This document shows, piece after piece, positions 54,056 through 64,000 of a DNA stretch of 64,000 nt; position 1 is the first letter of the stretch; every line of letters starts with the position of its first letter. Position numbers and translations under genes: made by a program. This stretch comes from Mucilaginibacter empetricola. Its GTDB lineage: Bacteria > Bacteroidota > Bacteroidia > Sphingobacteriales > Sphingobacteriaceae. The stretch lies in NCBI RefSeq assembly GCF_024808665.1, contig NZ_JANUBZ010000008.1, positions 124,001 to 188,000 on the forward strand, read 5' to 3'. Below the pieces are notes generated by a model. The model ran no database searches. It was not told where the DNA came from and worked only from the letters and a program-made list of their open reading frames with translations.

Positions 54056-56074
54056 CTACTTCACCAGTGTAATATACCCTGATCGTTTAATGGGCTCGCC
54101 ATCGGTGCTTAGGGCATCAATTAAATAATAGTAAACACCAAAGGGCATTGTTTTGCCGCCATAGGTGCCATCCCAGCTATTGGCAATGCTGCGCGAGTCG
54201 AAAATGGGCTGTCCCCAGCGGGTAAATAGCTGGATATGGTAATTGGTAATATTGGTAATGGTTACATCAAATAAATCGTTTATGCCATCGCCATTGGGCG
54301 TAAAGGCATTGGGTATAAAAATATAACTGTTATTGCTGATAATCACCAAACTATACTTCACCACCGAAACCGCGCACGCGTTGCTTTTGGATGCCGTTAA
54401 CTTTACGCTATAACTACCTTTTCGCGCATAGGTATGAGTAGGGTTAATTACGGTAGAGGTGGTACCATCGCCAAAATCCCACAGGTAGGCATCGGCATCA
54501 AAAGTATCATTAATAAAACTCACCGTAACGGGGGCATACAGCGCGTTGATCTGGCTTGGGTCGGTATGGAAAGCTGCCGTAGGAGTTGGCAGTGGGTCGG
54601 GCAGGGTAATATAGGCCGCATCACTATAACAACCAAAATCAGAAACCACCAGCTTATATATTCCGGATGAAGAGCCTGCCGTAACGGGTACCACCGCAAC
54701 GGAGGAATCGGACGTAAAGCCGTTGGGGCCCGTCCATTGGTAGGAGAGTCCGGGAGCGTTGGTGGCAGTTAGTCGTACAGTATCGTTAACACAAAAAGTG
54801 TTTTTATCGGTTGCAATTTGAGGTAATGAGGGTTTAATACCTACCATTACCTGCTGTGCCGCCACTACCGTACAACCATTAATACCGGCAGTCTCTAGCG
54901 TAATTGTTTTAACGCCAGGCGAGGTATAGGACAAAGTATAAGGCCCGTTTGTATTACCGCCAGCAATACTGGCATTATCACCAAAGGTCCATTTGAGCGA
55001 GGTATAATTAGTACTGGTGCTGGTAAAAGTATATTGAGGACTGCTGGTGCAATCGCCCATGCTGGAATAAGTAAAAGCGGGCAGCGGTCCTTGAAAAGTA
55101 GCCGTGCCGGCTTTGCCCTGCTGATCGGTAAAAGCCAGCGTAAAGCCATTATTGCCCGATGAGAAATTGTTAACCAGTAAGCCGTAATAATGCCCCTGCT
55201 GGCAGGTAACATATTTAACCTTTCCATTTTGACCCAGCCCACAGCCCGGTGGTTCGGTGAGGTCCGTTTCGTAAAAGTCGAGTCCGGTTTTATAATAAAT
55301 ACTGTCGGTAGGGCATACGCTGTTGTCGACCCCGTAGCCCGCCTTGCAGCGGATGGCATTTGCGGCGTTCACGTTGGCGCAGTCGCCGGTTGTGCCGAGG
55401 TCAAATAATACCCAGTCGATATCATCATGAATACTATTTGGTGTAATGGTAAAAACCAGTGTGCCATTGTTGGATGCCTGCCATTTGTACCAAACGCTGT
55501 TAGATTCGGATACCTGACCGGGCACACTTAAACAAGTGCCTTTTGCTTCATCATTATTTGCACCGGCCCCCACAACGTTTTCCTGCGAAATGGCCGCAGT
55601 AGAACAAATGAACGAAGCCGAAGAGCAGTCTGAACCTGCTTTAACAATAGGATTGTAATTGTTTATACACAATTTAAAAGTGCCAACTGCATTGATGCTG
55701 CTACCTGTAATTTCAATATAATAAGTTTCGCCGATAACCAGCCCTCCTTTATACAAGGTAGTGACATTGTTTTCGGTGAGGCCGGTTCCCACAAGTTCGG
55801 TTCCGGCACAATCACTGAAAATTTGAACGACGGGTGTCACCAAAGTTCCACCCGAACCCAGCCCGCTAATATTGATGCTAACATCGTAGCCCGTTGCTAC
55901 AAATTTAAACCAGGCAGATTTGGACAGATTATCAATGGTATACTGCCCATCGGCGGAACAGTATTCAGCAGTTTGTGAAAGGAGGGTAGCGTTATTACAA
56001 TCGTGCGTTATGGATTGCGCCAAACCATAGCTGCCATATAAAACGATAATGAAAAATATAATGAATTGCCGCAC
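54056..56074 (-). CDS. Secreted PKD-domain protein with CHU_C (type B) sorting domain
   Basis: 672 residues. The signal peptide ends YGLAQS. The N-terminal half has two Cys-containing beta-sandwich domains (SAWFKFVATGYDVSINISG and NSVWYKWQASNNGTLVFTI). A PKD domain follows at about 335-410 (LKWTFGDNASIAGG), then an Ig-like domain at 420-495 (LSYQWTGPNGFTSDS) and another PKD (DAYLWDFGDGTTSTV). The last ~85 residues (IPNAFTPNGDGINDLFDV, LFTRWGQPIFDS, GVYYYLID) form the gliding-motility-associated CHU_C domain that directs type IX secretion and surface attachment. Probably an adhesin. It stands alone. Confidence 0.85.
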   Translation of the reverse strand: MRQFIIFFIIVLYGSYGLAQSITHDCNNATLLSQTAEYCSADGQYTIDNLSKSAWFKFVATGYDVSINISGLGSGGTLVTPVVQIFSDCAGTELVGTGLTENNVTTLYKGGLVIGETYYIEITGSSINAVGTFKLCINNYNPIVKAGSDCSSASFICSTAAISQENVVGAGANNDEAKGTCLSVPGQVSESNSVWYKWQASNNGTLVFTITPNSIHDDIDWVLFDLGTTGDCANVNAANAIRCKAGYGVDNSVCPTDSIYYKTGLDFYETDLTEPPGCGLGQNGKVKYVTCQQGHYYGLLVNNFSSGNNGFTLAFTDQQGKAGTATFQGPLPAFTYSSMGDCTSSPQYTFTSTSTNYTSLKWTFGDNASIAGGNTNGPYTLSYTSPGVKTITLETAGINGCTVVAAQQVMVGIKPSLPQIATDKNTFCVNDTVRLTATNAPGLSYQWTGPNGFTSDSSVAVVPVTAGSSSGIYKLVVSDFGCYSDAAYITLPDPLPTPTAAFHTDPSQINALYAPVTVSFINDTFDADAYLWDFGDGTTSTVINPTHTYARKGSYSVKLTASKSNACAVSVVKYSLVIISNNSYIFIPNAFTPNGDGINDLFDVTITNITNYHIQLFTRWGQPIFDSRSIANSWDGTYGGKTMPFGVYYYLIDALSTDGEPIKRSGYITLVK

Positions 56075-56442
56075 CGGTTGTTTTGCGTTATATAGTTGGA
56101 TAGCTATCGTATTTATCTTCGGAAAAAGGTGGTTTTAAAATACTATCAAACATAAAATTAAGCGGTAAGGTTGGGCGTCAAAAATCAGCAACAATATGCG
56201 GATTTTTTTGATTGTTTATGGCATTTATGAGAAAATTATAGGCAAGGATAACTTTTACTTGTCTTCTGCCATCAGATGTTTTAATCGGCATATAAAGTTG
56301 GTTTGCCTTCTTGGTACTGTTTATTGATATCATGACTGGATGTTAAATTCTGATTATCAAATTGATTTGTTAATTTTAGGATAAGAAGTATAAAAATACC
56401 GCCAATAAACTTCTGATTATTTACCTCTCTCAAGAACCAACA
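56075..56442. other. Divergent intergenic region
   Basis: 368 bp between divergent genes. I see no ORF, repeat or clear promoter match; it presumably holds both promoters. Confidence 0.4.
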
Positions 56443-57036
56443 ATGAAAACAAACGTGGCTGATTTACCTATCAATTTCGACCATATAAAAACCATACTGG
56501 GTATTATATTAGGTTTGAGTATTACACATTTGCTTAATGGGATATTTAAATTTGTACAACATCCAAAGCTGGCAAAGCCCTATTGGGTTCATTTGTCATG
56601 GTGTCTTTATGTGTTATTGTTGATTATCCATTTTTGGTGGTGGGAGTCGCAGTTAAGAATTATAACTAATTGGAATTTTGCCGAATATTTCTTCTTGTTC
56701 TTTTATATCACCGTTTATTATTTTCTATGCTCGCTGCTCATTCCCAATGATATTGACGAGTATAACGGTTACTTCAATTATTTCTATTCACGCAAAAAAT
56801 GGATTTTTGGAACACTTGGGGTGAGCTATATCCTGGATTATGTGGATACTTACATCAAAGGCGCAGCTTATTACCATCAGCATTACAATATTGAATATCC
56901 AATCAGGGGAATTACCCATTTTGCACTTTGTATAGTGGCCATGAATACCAACAATAAAAAGTTTCACAGCATATTGGTTATTGTTTTTCTGGCCTATGAG
57001 TTGTCGTATATTTATCGCCTGTTTTTAAACTCTTAA
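56443..57036 (+). CDS. Small polytopic membrane protein, unknown
   Basis: 197 residues with about five or six hydrophobic, aromatic-rich helices (IKTILGIILGLSITHLL, YVLLLIIHFWWWESQL, FFLFFYITVYYFLCSLLI). No family is recognised with confidence. It is convergent with the AI-2E gene, with 3 bp between the stops and no room for a hairpin. Confidence 0.6.
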   Translation: MKTNVADLPINFDHIKTILGIILGLSITHLLNGIFKFVQHPKLAKPYWVHLSWCLYVLLLIIHFWWWESQLRIITNWNFAEYFFLFFYITVYYFLCSLLIPNDIDEYNGYFNYFYSRKKWIFGTLGVSYILDYVDTYIKGAAYYHQHYNIEYPIRGITHFALCIVAMNTNNKKFHSILVIVFLAYELSYIYRLFLNS

Positions 57037-57039
57037 GGG

Positions 57040-58143
57040 TTAATCTGCAGATGAGGCAATGGTGGTTTTGTTGATCGCCAAAACATTTTTCCGCTCCAGC
57101 CATGAATTGAACAAGGTATAAAAAACGGCCATAATGATGGCCCCTTTAAACATTCCTGTAAATCCCCAGGCGGCTAAACCACCTACCACACCCAAAAAAA
57201 GTACCAAAAAGGGCAGCTTTCCGCTTTTGGCAATCAAAATTGGTTTTAAAACCGCATCTATCACCAGAATGATTACGAGGTAAACAATCAGGAAAATGGT
57301 CATACCGGTATTGCCTTGCAGCGCTTGCCATATAATAAGCGGTATCCATACAATTAAAGGCCCTATCTGTATAACAACAAAAAAGAAAATAAGCGCCGAT
57401 ATACCTACGGCGAACGGAATACCGGCAATTGCTAATCCAATCCATGAAATAAGGGCTGCAACAAAAGCTGTTCCCATAACGCCAATCGATACCCCCTTAA
57501 TAGCCTGTGCAGTGGCTTGCAAAAGCGATAGTCCTTCCGGCTCTCCTAAAAGATGTGTTATTGTTCCTTTTATAGGGCGACGTAAATTCTCTCCTCTTTC
57601 CAAAAAAAATGAGGAGATGATAATGCCGGCAATAAATTGTAAAGCCACACCTAAAATGCCCAGCCCACCGGCAACAACATTTTGTAAAATCAGTGAAATT
57701 TGATGACCGTGTGAATGAACAGTTTCCTTGGGGCTGTCTTTAAGTTCATTCCAAAATGATTGAATCTCCGCCCCAACGAACGGCAGTTTGCCAATAGAGT
57801 CGGGTAAAGGCGGTAAGCCGGTCGTTTTTACTATCCCCAACCAATGTATAGCCTCCTTTATGTGGGTGCTCATGGCCGAAATAAGGTAAATGAGCGGCAT
57901 TGCTATAATACCGATTAGGATAACAGCATACAAAATAGCAGCCAATTTGCGTCTACCTTTTAAAAGCATCACCAGTCGCTCATAGGTTTTAGCAAATGAA
58001 ACCGAAAAAATAAGTGCAAAGGTGAGGCTGCCGAAAAAAACTTTTACAACGTCATAAAGGGCAAATAGTAAAGCGAGGAAGAGTAACAGCACCAAAATAC
58101 TTTCAACTATGTTTCTGGAAATTGGTTGAATTTTGCTATTCAT
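57040..58143 (-). CDS. AI-2E family transporter
   Basis: About 367 residues from ATG 58143 (MNSKIQPISRN). An upstream in-frame ATG at 58233 adds 30 residues that do not look like protein of this family. Eight hydrophobic helices with a larger loop after the third (TGLPPLPDSIGKLPFVGAEI). The C-terminal GGLAAWGFTGMFKGAIIMA matches the family motif GxxxFGxxGxxxGP region (PF01594). Members export quorum signals or act as Na+/H+ antiporters; which applies here is not readable. Confidence 0.8.
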   Translation of the reverse strand: MNSKIQPISRNIVESILVLLLFLALLFALYDVVKVFFGSLTFALIFSVSFAKTYERLVMLLKGRRKLAAILYAVILIGIIAMPLIYLISAMSTHIKEAIHWLGIVKTTGLPPLPDSIGKLPFVGAEIQSFWNELKDSPKETVHSHGHQISLILQNVVAGGLGILGVALQFIAGIIISSFFLERGENLRRPIKGTITHLLGEPEGLSLLQATAQAIKGVSIGVMGTAFVAALISWIGLAIAGIPFAVGISALIFFFVVIQIGPLIVWIPLIIWQALQGNTGMTIFLIVYLVIILVIDAVLKPILIAKSGKLPFLVLFLGVVGGLAAWGFTGMFKGAIIMAVFYTLFNSWLERKNVLAINKTTIASSAD

Positions 58144-58569
58144 AAGTGTGATTAAATTAATTGGTAATTGATTATTAAGAAACAGCTGCGGGGAACGCCT
58201 GAAAAGTGAATTAAAGGAAATTAAGGTAAGCATATTTCGCTACTAAGTCAATAATATTTTGGTGCACGTGGACATTAAGAATGTTTTGGCCGTTAATCTT
58301 ATTTTTTTAATAGTTTGTCGACGACGTATTGTACCATGTTTTTTACAAAACAATCCATTTGTTATATCTATTTTGTTTCATCGTTTTTTATGCAGATCCC
58401 ATCAATATTAGTTCACAGGAAAGCCTGATTTGAATTAAAATGTTTTTTTAGGAAATAAATTTAAGTATGAATTTTATTTCAAGTTTTTTAAAAACATTAG
58501 TTGTATTTAATTGTAGTTATACCGATTTTAAATAACCCCTATTTAGTTACCCTAAATTGTTTATCCGAT
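58144..58569. other. Intergenic region between the AI-2E transporter and the kinase
   Basis: 426 bp, AT-rich, between divergent genes. I see no ORF, RNA or repeat and cannot place a promoter with confidence. Confidence 0.4.
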
Positions 58570-61500
58570 ATGAAAGATGATGTCCTGGAATCACTCTTAG
58601 AGCACACAGAAGTCTCAAGCACTGCTAATGACGATTCCCTCGATTTAAAAGAACTGCTGCGTGTGTTGTCGCTGGTTAAAAATGGTAAGCTAAGTACGCG
58701 AATGCCCGTTACACAAGCCGGCATTAATGGACGGATTTGTGAGGTATTGAACGACATCATCGACATGAATGAACGTTTGGTAGCTGAAATTTCATCAGCC
58801 GAAAAGATTATCGGCAAAAAAGGAAATCTTTCAAAAAGGATTGAACTTTTAGATGCCCGGGGAGATTGGGCGGGCGGGGTAACCTCATTAAATAACCTGA
58901 TATCCGATTTAACATCGCCAACGCTTGAAATTGCCGGGATGATCAACTCGGTAGCCAATGGCGATCTTTCCAAACATATTCCTCTCGAAATTAGTGGTCA
59001 CCCATTGAAAGGTGAGTTTTTGCGGATAGCCAAAGAATCTAACCAGATGCTATCTAAACTTCAATTGTTTTCGATGGAAGTAACCCGGGTAGCCAGGCAG
59101 GTAGGATCGGAAGGAAAACTGGGTGAGCAAGCCAAAATTAAAGGTGTTGCAGGTGTATGGGCCGAGTTAACAGATTCTGTAAACCAAATGGCCGGTAACC
59201 TTACCGCACAAGTGCGAAATGTTGCCGCTGTAACCACGGCGGTAGCAAAAGGTGACCTTTCGCGAAAAATCACGGTTGAGGCTAAAGGAGAAATCCTCGA
59301 GCTAAAAAATACCATTAATACCATGGTGGATCAGCTCAATTCATTCTCATCCGAAGTAACGCGTGTGGCGCTCGAAGTAGGTACCGAAGGTAAGTTGGGT
59401 GGCCAGGCCAAGGTGCCGGGCGTTGCGGGTACCTGGAAAGATTTGACAGATTCTGTAAACCGTATGGCGGGTAACCTTACCTCGCAGGTGCGAAATATAG
59501 CCGGTGTAACTACCGCTGTAGCCAATGGTGACCTTTCTAAAAAAATTACGGTAGACGTAAAAGGGGAGATGCTGGAACTTAAAAAGACCATCAATACCAT
59601 GGTGGATCAGCTGAATTCCTTTGCATCCGAAGTAACACGTGTGGCACTCGAAGTAGGTACCGAAGGTAAACTGGGTGGCCAGGCCAGGGTAAAAGGTGTA
59701 GGTGGGGTATGGAAGGATTTAACAGACTCGGTGAACCAGATGGGTAGTAACCTTACCGACCAGGTGAGAAATATAGCATGGGTAACCACTGCGGTAGCAA
59801 AAGGCGATTTATCAAGAAAGATTACGGTAGATGCCAAAGGCGAGCTTTTGGAGCTGAAAAATACCATCAATACGATGGTGGATCAGTTGAACTCGTTCTC
59901 ATTTGAAGTTACTCGTGTGGCGCGTGAGGTGGGCTCTGAGGGGCAGTTGGGTGGCCAGGCAAATGTGCCGGGTGTGGGCGGTACCTGGAAAGATTTAACA
60001 GATTCGGTAAACCAGATGGCGGGTAACTTAACCGGCCAGGTTAGAAATATAGCGGAGGTAACAACCGCGGTAGCAAAAGGCGATTTATCCAAGAAGATTA
60101 CGGTTGATGTGCAGGGTGAGATGCTGGAGTTAAAGATTACTATTAATACGATGGTGGATCAGCTGAACTCCTTCGGCTCGGAAGTAACGCGTGTGGCGCG
60201 TGAGGTGGGTTCTGAAGGGCAATTGGGTGGTCAGGCCAATGTACCAGGTGTAGGTGGTACCTGGAAAGATTTAACGGATTCGGTAAATAAAATGGCCGAT
60301 AACTTAACCTCGCAAGTGCGTAACATTGCGGAAGTAACTACTGCGGTGGCGAAGGGTGACCTTTCCAGAAAGATCACCGTAAATGCTAAAGGCGAGTTAT
60401 TAGAGCTAAAAGATACCATCAATACCATGGTGGATCAGTTGCGTGGTTTCGCATCAGAAGTAACGCGTGTGGCCCGTGAGGTGGGTTCTGAAGGACAACT
60501 GGGTGGCCAGGCCAATGTGCCGGGTGTGGATGGTACCTGGAAAGATTTAACGGACTCGGTAAACAAAATGGCGGGTAACCTTACCGCGCAGTTAAGAAAT
60601 ATAGCCGATGTGTCCATCGCGATAGCAAATGGTGACTTATCAAAAAAGATCACGGTTGACGTACGAGGAGAGATTCTTCAATTGAAAGAAACCATTAATA
60701 CAATGGTTGACCAGCTTCGCGGGTTTGCATCTGAAGTAACGCGTGTGGCGCGTGAGGTAGGTACCGATGGTAACCTCGGTGGGCAGGCTTTTGTGCCCGG
60801 TGTTGCCGGTACCTGGAAAGATTTAACGGATTCGGTAAACCAGATGTCCAGCAACTTAACTTCACAGGTGCGTAACATTGCGGAAGTAACCAAAGCGGTG
60901 GCCAGTGGTGACCTTTCCAAAACGGTAATTATTGACGTAAAGGGCGAGATCATGGACTTGAAGAACACCATTAATACGATGGTGGATCAGTTGAACTCCT
61001 TTGCATCAGAAGTAACACGTGTGGCCCGTGAGGTGGGTACGGAAGGTAAACTGGGTGGCCAGGCACACGTAAAAGGTGTAGGCGGTACCTGGAAGGACTT
61101 AACAGATTCGGTAAACCAGATGGCATCCAACTTAACTGGTCAGATCCGTGGTATTGCAAAGGTAGCAACCGGTATTGCAAAAGGAAATTTGAAACAGCGC
61201 CTATCCATAAACGCATTGGGCGAAGTGGCCCAACTTACTGATACCATTAACGAGATGATTGACACCTTGGCTGTATTTGCGGACGAAGTAACAACAGTTG
61301 CCCGTGAGGTGGGTGTGCAAGGGCGTTTAGGTGGTCAGGCCAGCGTGCCGGGTGCATCAGGAACCTGGAAAGATTTAACCGAAAACGTAAACCAGTTAGC
61401 ACAGAATTTAACGGTACAAGTGCGTTCCATATCAGAAGTAGCATCCGCAGTAACCAAGGGCGATTTAACCCGTACTATTCGCGTGGATGCAAAAGGCGAG

Positions 61501-64000
61501 CTGGAGGCATTGAAAGATACCATTAACCAGATGATTGCCAACCTAAAGGGCACAACCCTCCGGAATCATGAACAGGATTGGCTAAAATCAAATTTGGCCA
61601 AATTTGCCCAGATGCTGCAGGGACAACGTGACCGTAATGCGGTGGCAAACAAGGTACTATCTGAATTAGCCGAACTGGTAAACGCCCGGTACGGTGCATT
61701 TTACATTTTAGAGCAACGCGAATTTGCAGACGAGCCTACCCTTAAATTATTTGCGGGTTATGCGCAAAAGAACCGTAAATTAATTAACCAGGAATTTGAA
61801 TTAAGTGAAGGCCTGGTAGGGCAATGCGCAACCGATAAAGAACGCATCCGTCTGTCTAACGTTCCGGCCGAATATCTTCAAATAAGCTCGGGTATAGGCA
61901 ACGCGGCACCAATTGATTTGGTTATTTTACCGGTGCTGTTTGAAAACAATGTAAAAGCTGTAATTGAGCTGGGATCGTTCGATAATTTTAGCGATACCCA
62001 CATCGACTTTTTAGATCAGCTGACCGAAAGTATCGGTATCGTTTTAAATAATATTGAAACCAATACCCGTACAGAAGAATTGCTGAAACAATCACAATCA
62101 TTGGCAGGAGAGTTGTCGTCACAACAGGAAGAGTTAAGGAGGGCAAATGATGAGCTGCACGATAAAGGACGATCATTGGAAGAAAAAGCAGAGCAGCTTA
62201 CGCTTACCTCTAAATATAAATCTGAATTCCTGGCCAACATGTCGCACGAGTTGCGTACACCGCTAAATAGTTTGTTGATACTGGCACAGCAGTTGTTTGA
62301 AAACCCCGAAGGTAACCTTACCGAAAAGCAACGGATGTTTGCTAAAACGATCCATTCATGCGGCGACGATTTGATCCAGTTAATTAATGATATTCTTGAC
62401 CTTTCGAAGATAGAATCAGGGGTGATTTTTGCTGATGTGATGCCTGTCAATTTCAAAGAAATCGCATCTTTTGCAGAATCAACCTTTAAACCTATTTCCG
62501 AGGCTAAGAATTTGAAGTTTGAAATAGATATTGAAGAAGGTTTACCCGAAATGCTGGAAACCGATATGCAGCGGCTAAACCAGATCTTGAAAAATCTTTT
62601 ATCAAATGCATTCAAATTTACCGAAAAGGGTGGCGTAAGATTAGAGATATTCAGACCTGGGCCAAAGCACGAAAATCCGCTCACCAATACCGAATCGGTA
62701 ATTGCATTTTCAATTATTGACACTGGAATTGGAATTTCAAAAAATACACAAGGAATTATTTTTGAGGCGTTTCAACAGGCTGAAGGCTCCACCAGCCGTA
62801 AATACGGGGGCACCGGTCTTGGCTTATCCATCAGTAAAGGGTTTGCCGAACTTTTGGGAGGCACCATTACAGTTGGTAGTGAACTGGGTAAAGGCAGCGT
62901 ATTTACCTTGTATTTGCCGTTAAAATATAAAGAGGAAATAAAATCCCCGGCCAGCAATGTGCTAAAGGAAAGTATACCGCAGGTAAATTCAAGAACCAAT
63001 TTGATTGATACTACAGAATTGATTATTGATGATGATCGCCACAATATTTCGGCAGAGGACAAGGTGCTGTTGGTTATTGAAGATGATTTAAGGTTTACCA
63101 AAATATTAATTGATAAGGCTCATGATTTTGGGTTAAAAGTATTAGTAGCTATCAGTTACCTGGAGATTTTTGAAAGCATTCAAAAATATAACCCGATTGC
63201 TATTACGCTTGATGTAAATATGCCTGAGTCTAACGGTTGGAAGATATTGAAGCTATTAAAGGCGGATATCAACTTCAGGCATATTCCAATTCATTTAATA
63301 TCTGGTGAGGACAATAAGCTAATGGCCATGAAACTCGGCGCCCGTAGTTTCAACCTAAAACCATTATCCAATAATTTACTGGACGATTTAATTTCGGGGA
63401 TTGTGCGCTTTAATGAGCAGATCAGGAAAAAAATATTGATTATAGAAGATAATGAAAGCGAATTACAGGTACTTACCCAAATGTTGTCGAGCGATGGAAT
63501 TGACGTATTAACAGCAACCACGGCAAAAAAAGGTTTGGCGTTGTTAAAAAAAGAAGCATTTGATTGCATTATCCTTGATTTTGTTTTGCCGGATGCCAAT
63601 GGTCTCGATTTGCTGAATCGTATCAACACCTTAAAACAAGCGCAGACTACTATTATTTTGCATTCAGCGCGAGATTTTACCCAAAATGAATTGATTCTTT
63701 TAAAAAGGTTAAATCATAAAATAATAACAAAAACGCCTAACTCTCATGCTTATCTGCTCGAGGAAATATTAACCTTATTACATATTCATAAGCAATTTAT
63801 CAGCGCTGAAAATATGAGCTTGCTTGGAAGTATCAACACAAATATTGATGTGTTGGAAGGGAAAAAAGTATTGGTAGTTGATGACGACGTGCGGAATCTT
63901 TTTGCGCTTACTGCTGTATTTGAACGATCAAATATTGAAGTAATAACAGCCGAAAGCGGGCGCGAAGCGCTGGAAATATTAAACAGCGATAAAAAGATTG
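58570..64000 (+). CDS. Soluble poly-HAMP hybrid histidine kinase (Nik1-like), 3' truncated
   Basis: At least 1810 residues; the window ends inside the gene. There is no signal peptide or membrane helix, so it is cytosolic. Residues ~65-990 are a chain of HAMP-type repeats of 92 residues ([20 protein letters not shown], then [14 protein letters not shown], then GDLSKKIT). A GAF domain follows at ~1020-1170, then a coiled coil, HisKA with phospho-acceptor H1226 (MSHELRTPL), HATPase_c ([27 protein letters not shown]), REC1 (D1548 in LDVNMPES), REC2 (D1670 in LDFVLPDA) and the start of REC3 ([10 protein letters not shown]). The layout mirrors fungal group III kinases, which sense osmotic and cell-wall stress. 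The signal here is unknown. Confidence 0.9.
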   Translation, partial: MKDDVLESLLEHTEVSSTANDDSLDLKELLRVLSLVKNGKLSTRMPVTQAGINGRICEVLNDIIDMNERLVAEISSAEKIIGKKGNLSKRIELLDARGDWAGGVTSLNNLISDLTSPTLEIAGMINSVANGDLSKHIPLEISGHPLKGEFLRIAKESNQMLSKLQLFSMEVTRVARQVGSEGKLGEQAKIKGVAGVWAELTDSVNQMAGNLTAQVRNVAAVTTAVAKGDLSRKITVEAKGEILELKNTINTMVDQLNSFSSEVTRVALEVGTEGKLGGQAKVPGVAGTWKDLTDSVNRMAGNLTSQVRNIAGVTTAVANGDLSKKITVDVKGEMLELKKTINTMVDQLNSFASEVTRVALEVGTEGKLGGQARVKGVGGVWKDLTDSVNQMGSNLTDQVRNIAWVTTAVAKGDLSRKITVDAKGELLELKNTINTMVDQLNSFSFEVTRVAREVGSEGQLGGQANVPGVGGTWKDLTDSVNQMAGNLTGQVRNIAEVTTAVAKGDLSKKITVDVQGEMLELKITINTMVDQLNSFGSEVTRVAREVGSEGQLGGQANVPGVGGTWKDLTDSVNKMADNLTSQVRNIAEVTTAVAKGDLSRKITVNAKGELLELKDTINTMVDQLRGFASEVTRVAREVGSEGQLGGQANVPGVDGTWKDLTDSVNKMAGNLTAQLRNIADVSIAIANGDLSKKITVDVRGEILQLKETINTMVDQLRGFASEVTRVAREVGTDGNLGGQAFVPGVAGTWKDLTDSVNQMSSNLTSQVRNIAEVTKAVASGDLSKTVIIDVKGEIMDLKNTINTMVDQLNSFASEVTRVAREVGTEGKLGGQAHVKGVGGTWKDLTDSVNQMASNLTGQIRGIAKVATGIAKGNLKQRLSINALGEVAQLTDTINEMIDTLAVFADEVTTVAREVGVQGRLGGQASVPGASGTWKDLTENVNQLAQNLTVQVRSISEVASAVTKGDLTRTIRVDAKGELEALKDTINQMIANLKGTTLRNHEQDWLKSNLAKFAQMLQGQRDRNAVANKVLSELAELVNARYGAFYILEQREFADEPTLKLFAGYAQKNRKLINQEFELSEGLVGQCATDKERIRLSNVPAEYLQISSGIGNAAPIDLVILPVLFENNVKAVIELGSFDNFSDTHIDFLDQLTESIGIVLNNIETNTRTEELLKQSQSLAGELSSQQEELRRANDELHDKGRSLEEKAEQLTLTSKYKSEFLANMSHELRTPLNSLLILAQQLFENPEGNLTEKQRMFAKTIHSCGDDLIQLINDILDLSKIESGVIFADVMPVNFKEIASFAESTFKPISEAKNLKFEIDIEEGLPEMLETDMQRLNQILKNLLSNAFKFTEKGGVRLEIFRPGPKHENPLTNTESVIAFSIIDTGIGISKNTQGIIFEAFQQAEGSTSRKYGGTGLGLSISKGFAELLGGTITVGSELGKGSVFTLYLPLKYKEEIKSPASNVLKESIPQVNSRTNLIDTTELIIDDDRHNISAEDKVLLVIEDDLRFTKILIDKAHDFGLKVLVAISYLEIFESIQKYNPIAITLDVNMPESNGWKILKLLKADINFRHIPIHLISGEDNKLMAMKLGARSFNLKPLSNNLLDDLISGIVRFNEQIRKKILIIEDNESELQVLTQMLSSDGIDVLTATTAKKGLALLKKEAFDCIILDFVLPDANGLDLLNRINTLKQAQTTIILHSARDFTQNELILLKRLNHKIITKTPNSHAYLLEEILTLLHIHKQFISAENMSLLGSINTNIDVLEGKKVLVVDDDVRNLFALTAVFERSNIEVITAESGREALEILNSDKKI
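59047..61530 (+). repeat. Nine exact 276-bp tandem repeats inside the kinase gene
   Basis: The ATG of the NxMVDQL motif recurs at 59047, 59323, 59599, 59875, 60151, 60427, 60703, 60979, 61255 and 61531, always 276 bp apart. A more diverged unit of 282 bp precedes it (anchor 58765). The inner units are the most alike, which suggests recent expansion by unequal crossing-over. Confidence 0.9.

Noticed and set aside
59061..61553. Row of minus-strand ORFs of 65-97 codons repeated along the kinase gene
   Set aside because: They repeat with the 276-bp HAMP period and are the antisense shadow of the repeats, with no independent start or protein features.
62016..62723. Minus-strand ORF of 235 codons
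   Set aside because: It lies fully antisense to the GAF/HisKA/HATPase part of the kinase, whose motifs are intact; it is Ser-rich as antisense frames often are.

Overview
The window looks like chromosomal DNA of a Bacteroidota bacterium, most likely Sphingobacteriaceae (Mucilaginibacter/Pedobacter-like). This rests on the moderate GC content, the near absence of Shine-Dalgarno sites, TTG-N(17-23)-TAnnTTTG promoters, a CHU_C/type IX sorting domain, Bacteroidota-style RHS proteins and a GtaA-type glutaminase. It is inferred from gene content and not from a marker gene. I see no rRNA, tRNA or CRISPR array.

Layout. (1) 1-5.2 kb: the 3' end of a glutaminase gene, a strong hairpin terminator, an AsmA-like envelope protein and a DUF502-like membrane protein. 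(2) 5.4-9.3 kb: three overlapping genes (asparagine-synthetase-like amide ligase, radical SAM enzyme, halogenase-like flavoprotein) with a 40-codon ORF just upstream. They probably form one modification pathway of unknown product and end at a perfect hairpin shared with the convergent next gene. (3) 9.3-16.4 kb: a large TPR/FG-GAP/ASPIC-UnbV lipoprotein on the minus strand, diverging from a second FG-GAP/UnbV protein that is coupled to an RnfD/NqrB-like membrane protein. This pairing recalls UnbV-UnbU of enediyne clusters, but no PKS is present. (4) 16.8-20.6 kb: a MetE-like (core domain) methyltransferase with an SsuABC/NitT-type ABC importer. (5) 20.6-22.7 kb: a TMEM175-like channel, a small secreted protein and a NUMOD4/NUMOD1 protein with a degenerate HNH core.

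(6) 22.7-29.7 kb: a tandem duplication of about 3.4 kb carrying two giant secreted NHL-repeat proteins together with their upstream regions. (7) 29.8-50.7 kb: a tightly packed operon of about 21 kb. It encodes a barrel-like outer-membrane protein, a secreted accessory protein, a lipoprotein, a 2.2 kaa SpvB/YD-like protein, a small anchored protein and a 2.8 kaa RHS protein. The RHS protein ends in a PD-(D/E)xK-like nuclease toxin and is followed by a probable immunity gene. I consider this the best candidate for an incompletely described system: an RHS toxin with dedicated surface-delivery genes.

(8) 50.7-54.0 kb: a repeat-rich accessory island. It holds an intact REP-associated tyrosine transposase (RAYT) flanked by inverted REPs, a second RAYT copy whose middle is replaced by a REP doublet (REPIN), IS4- and IS256-like remnants cut exactly at REPs, a SUKH-family orphan immunity gene and repeats of about 104 bp. 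(9) 54-58.1 kb: a type B sorted (CHU_C) adhesin-like protein, a small membrane protein and an AI-2E family transporter. (10) 58.6 kb to the end: a soluble hybrid histidine kinase with a poly-HAMP array of exact 276-bp period (Nik1-like), then GAF, HisKA, HATPase and at least three REC domains, cut by the window end.
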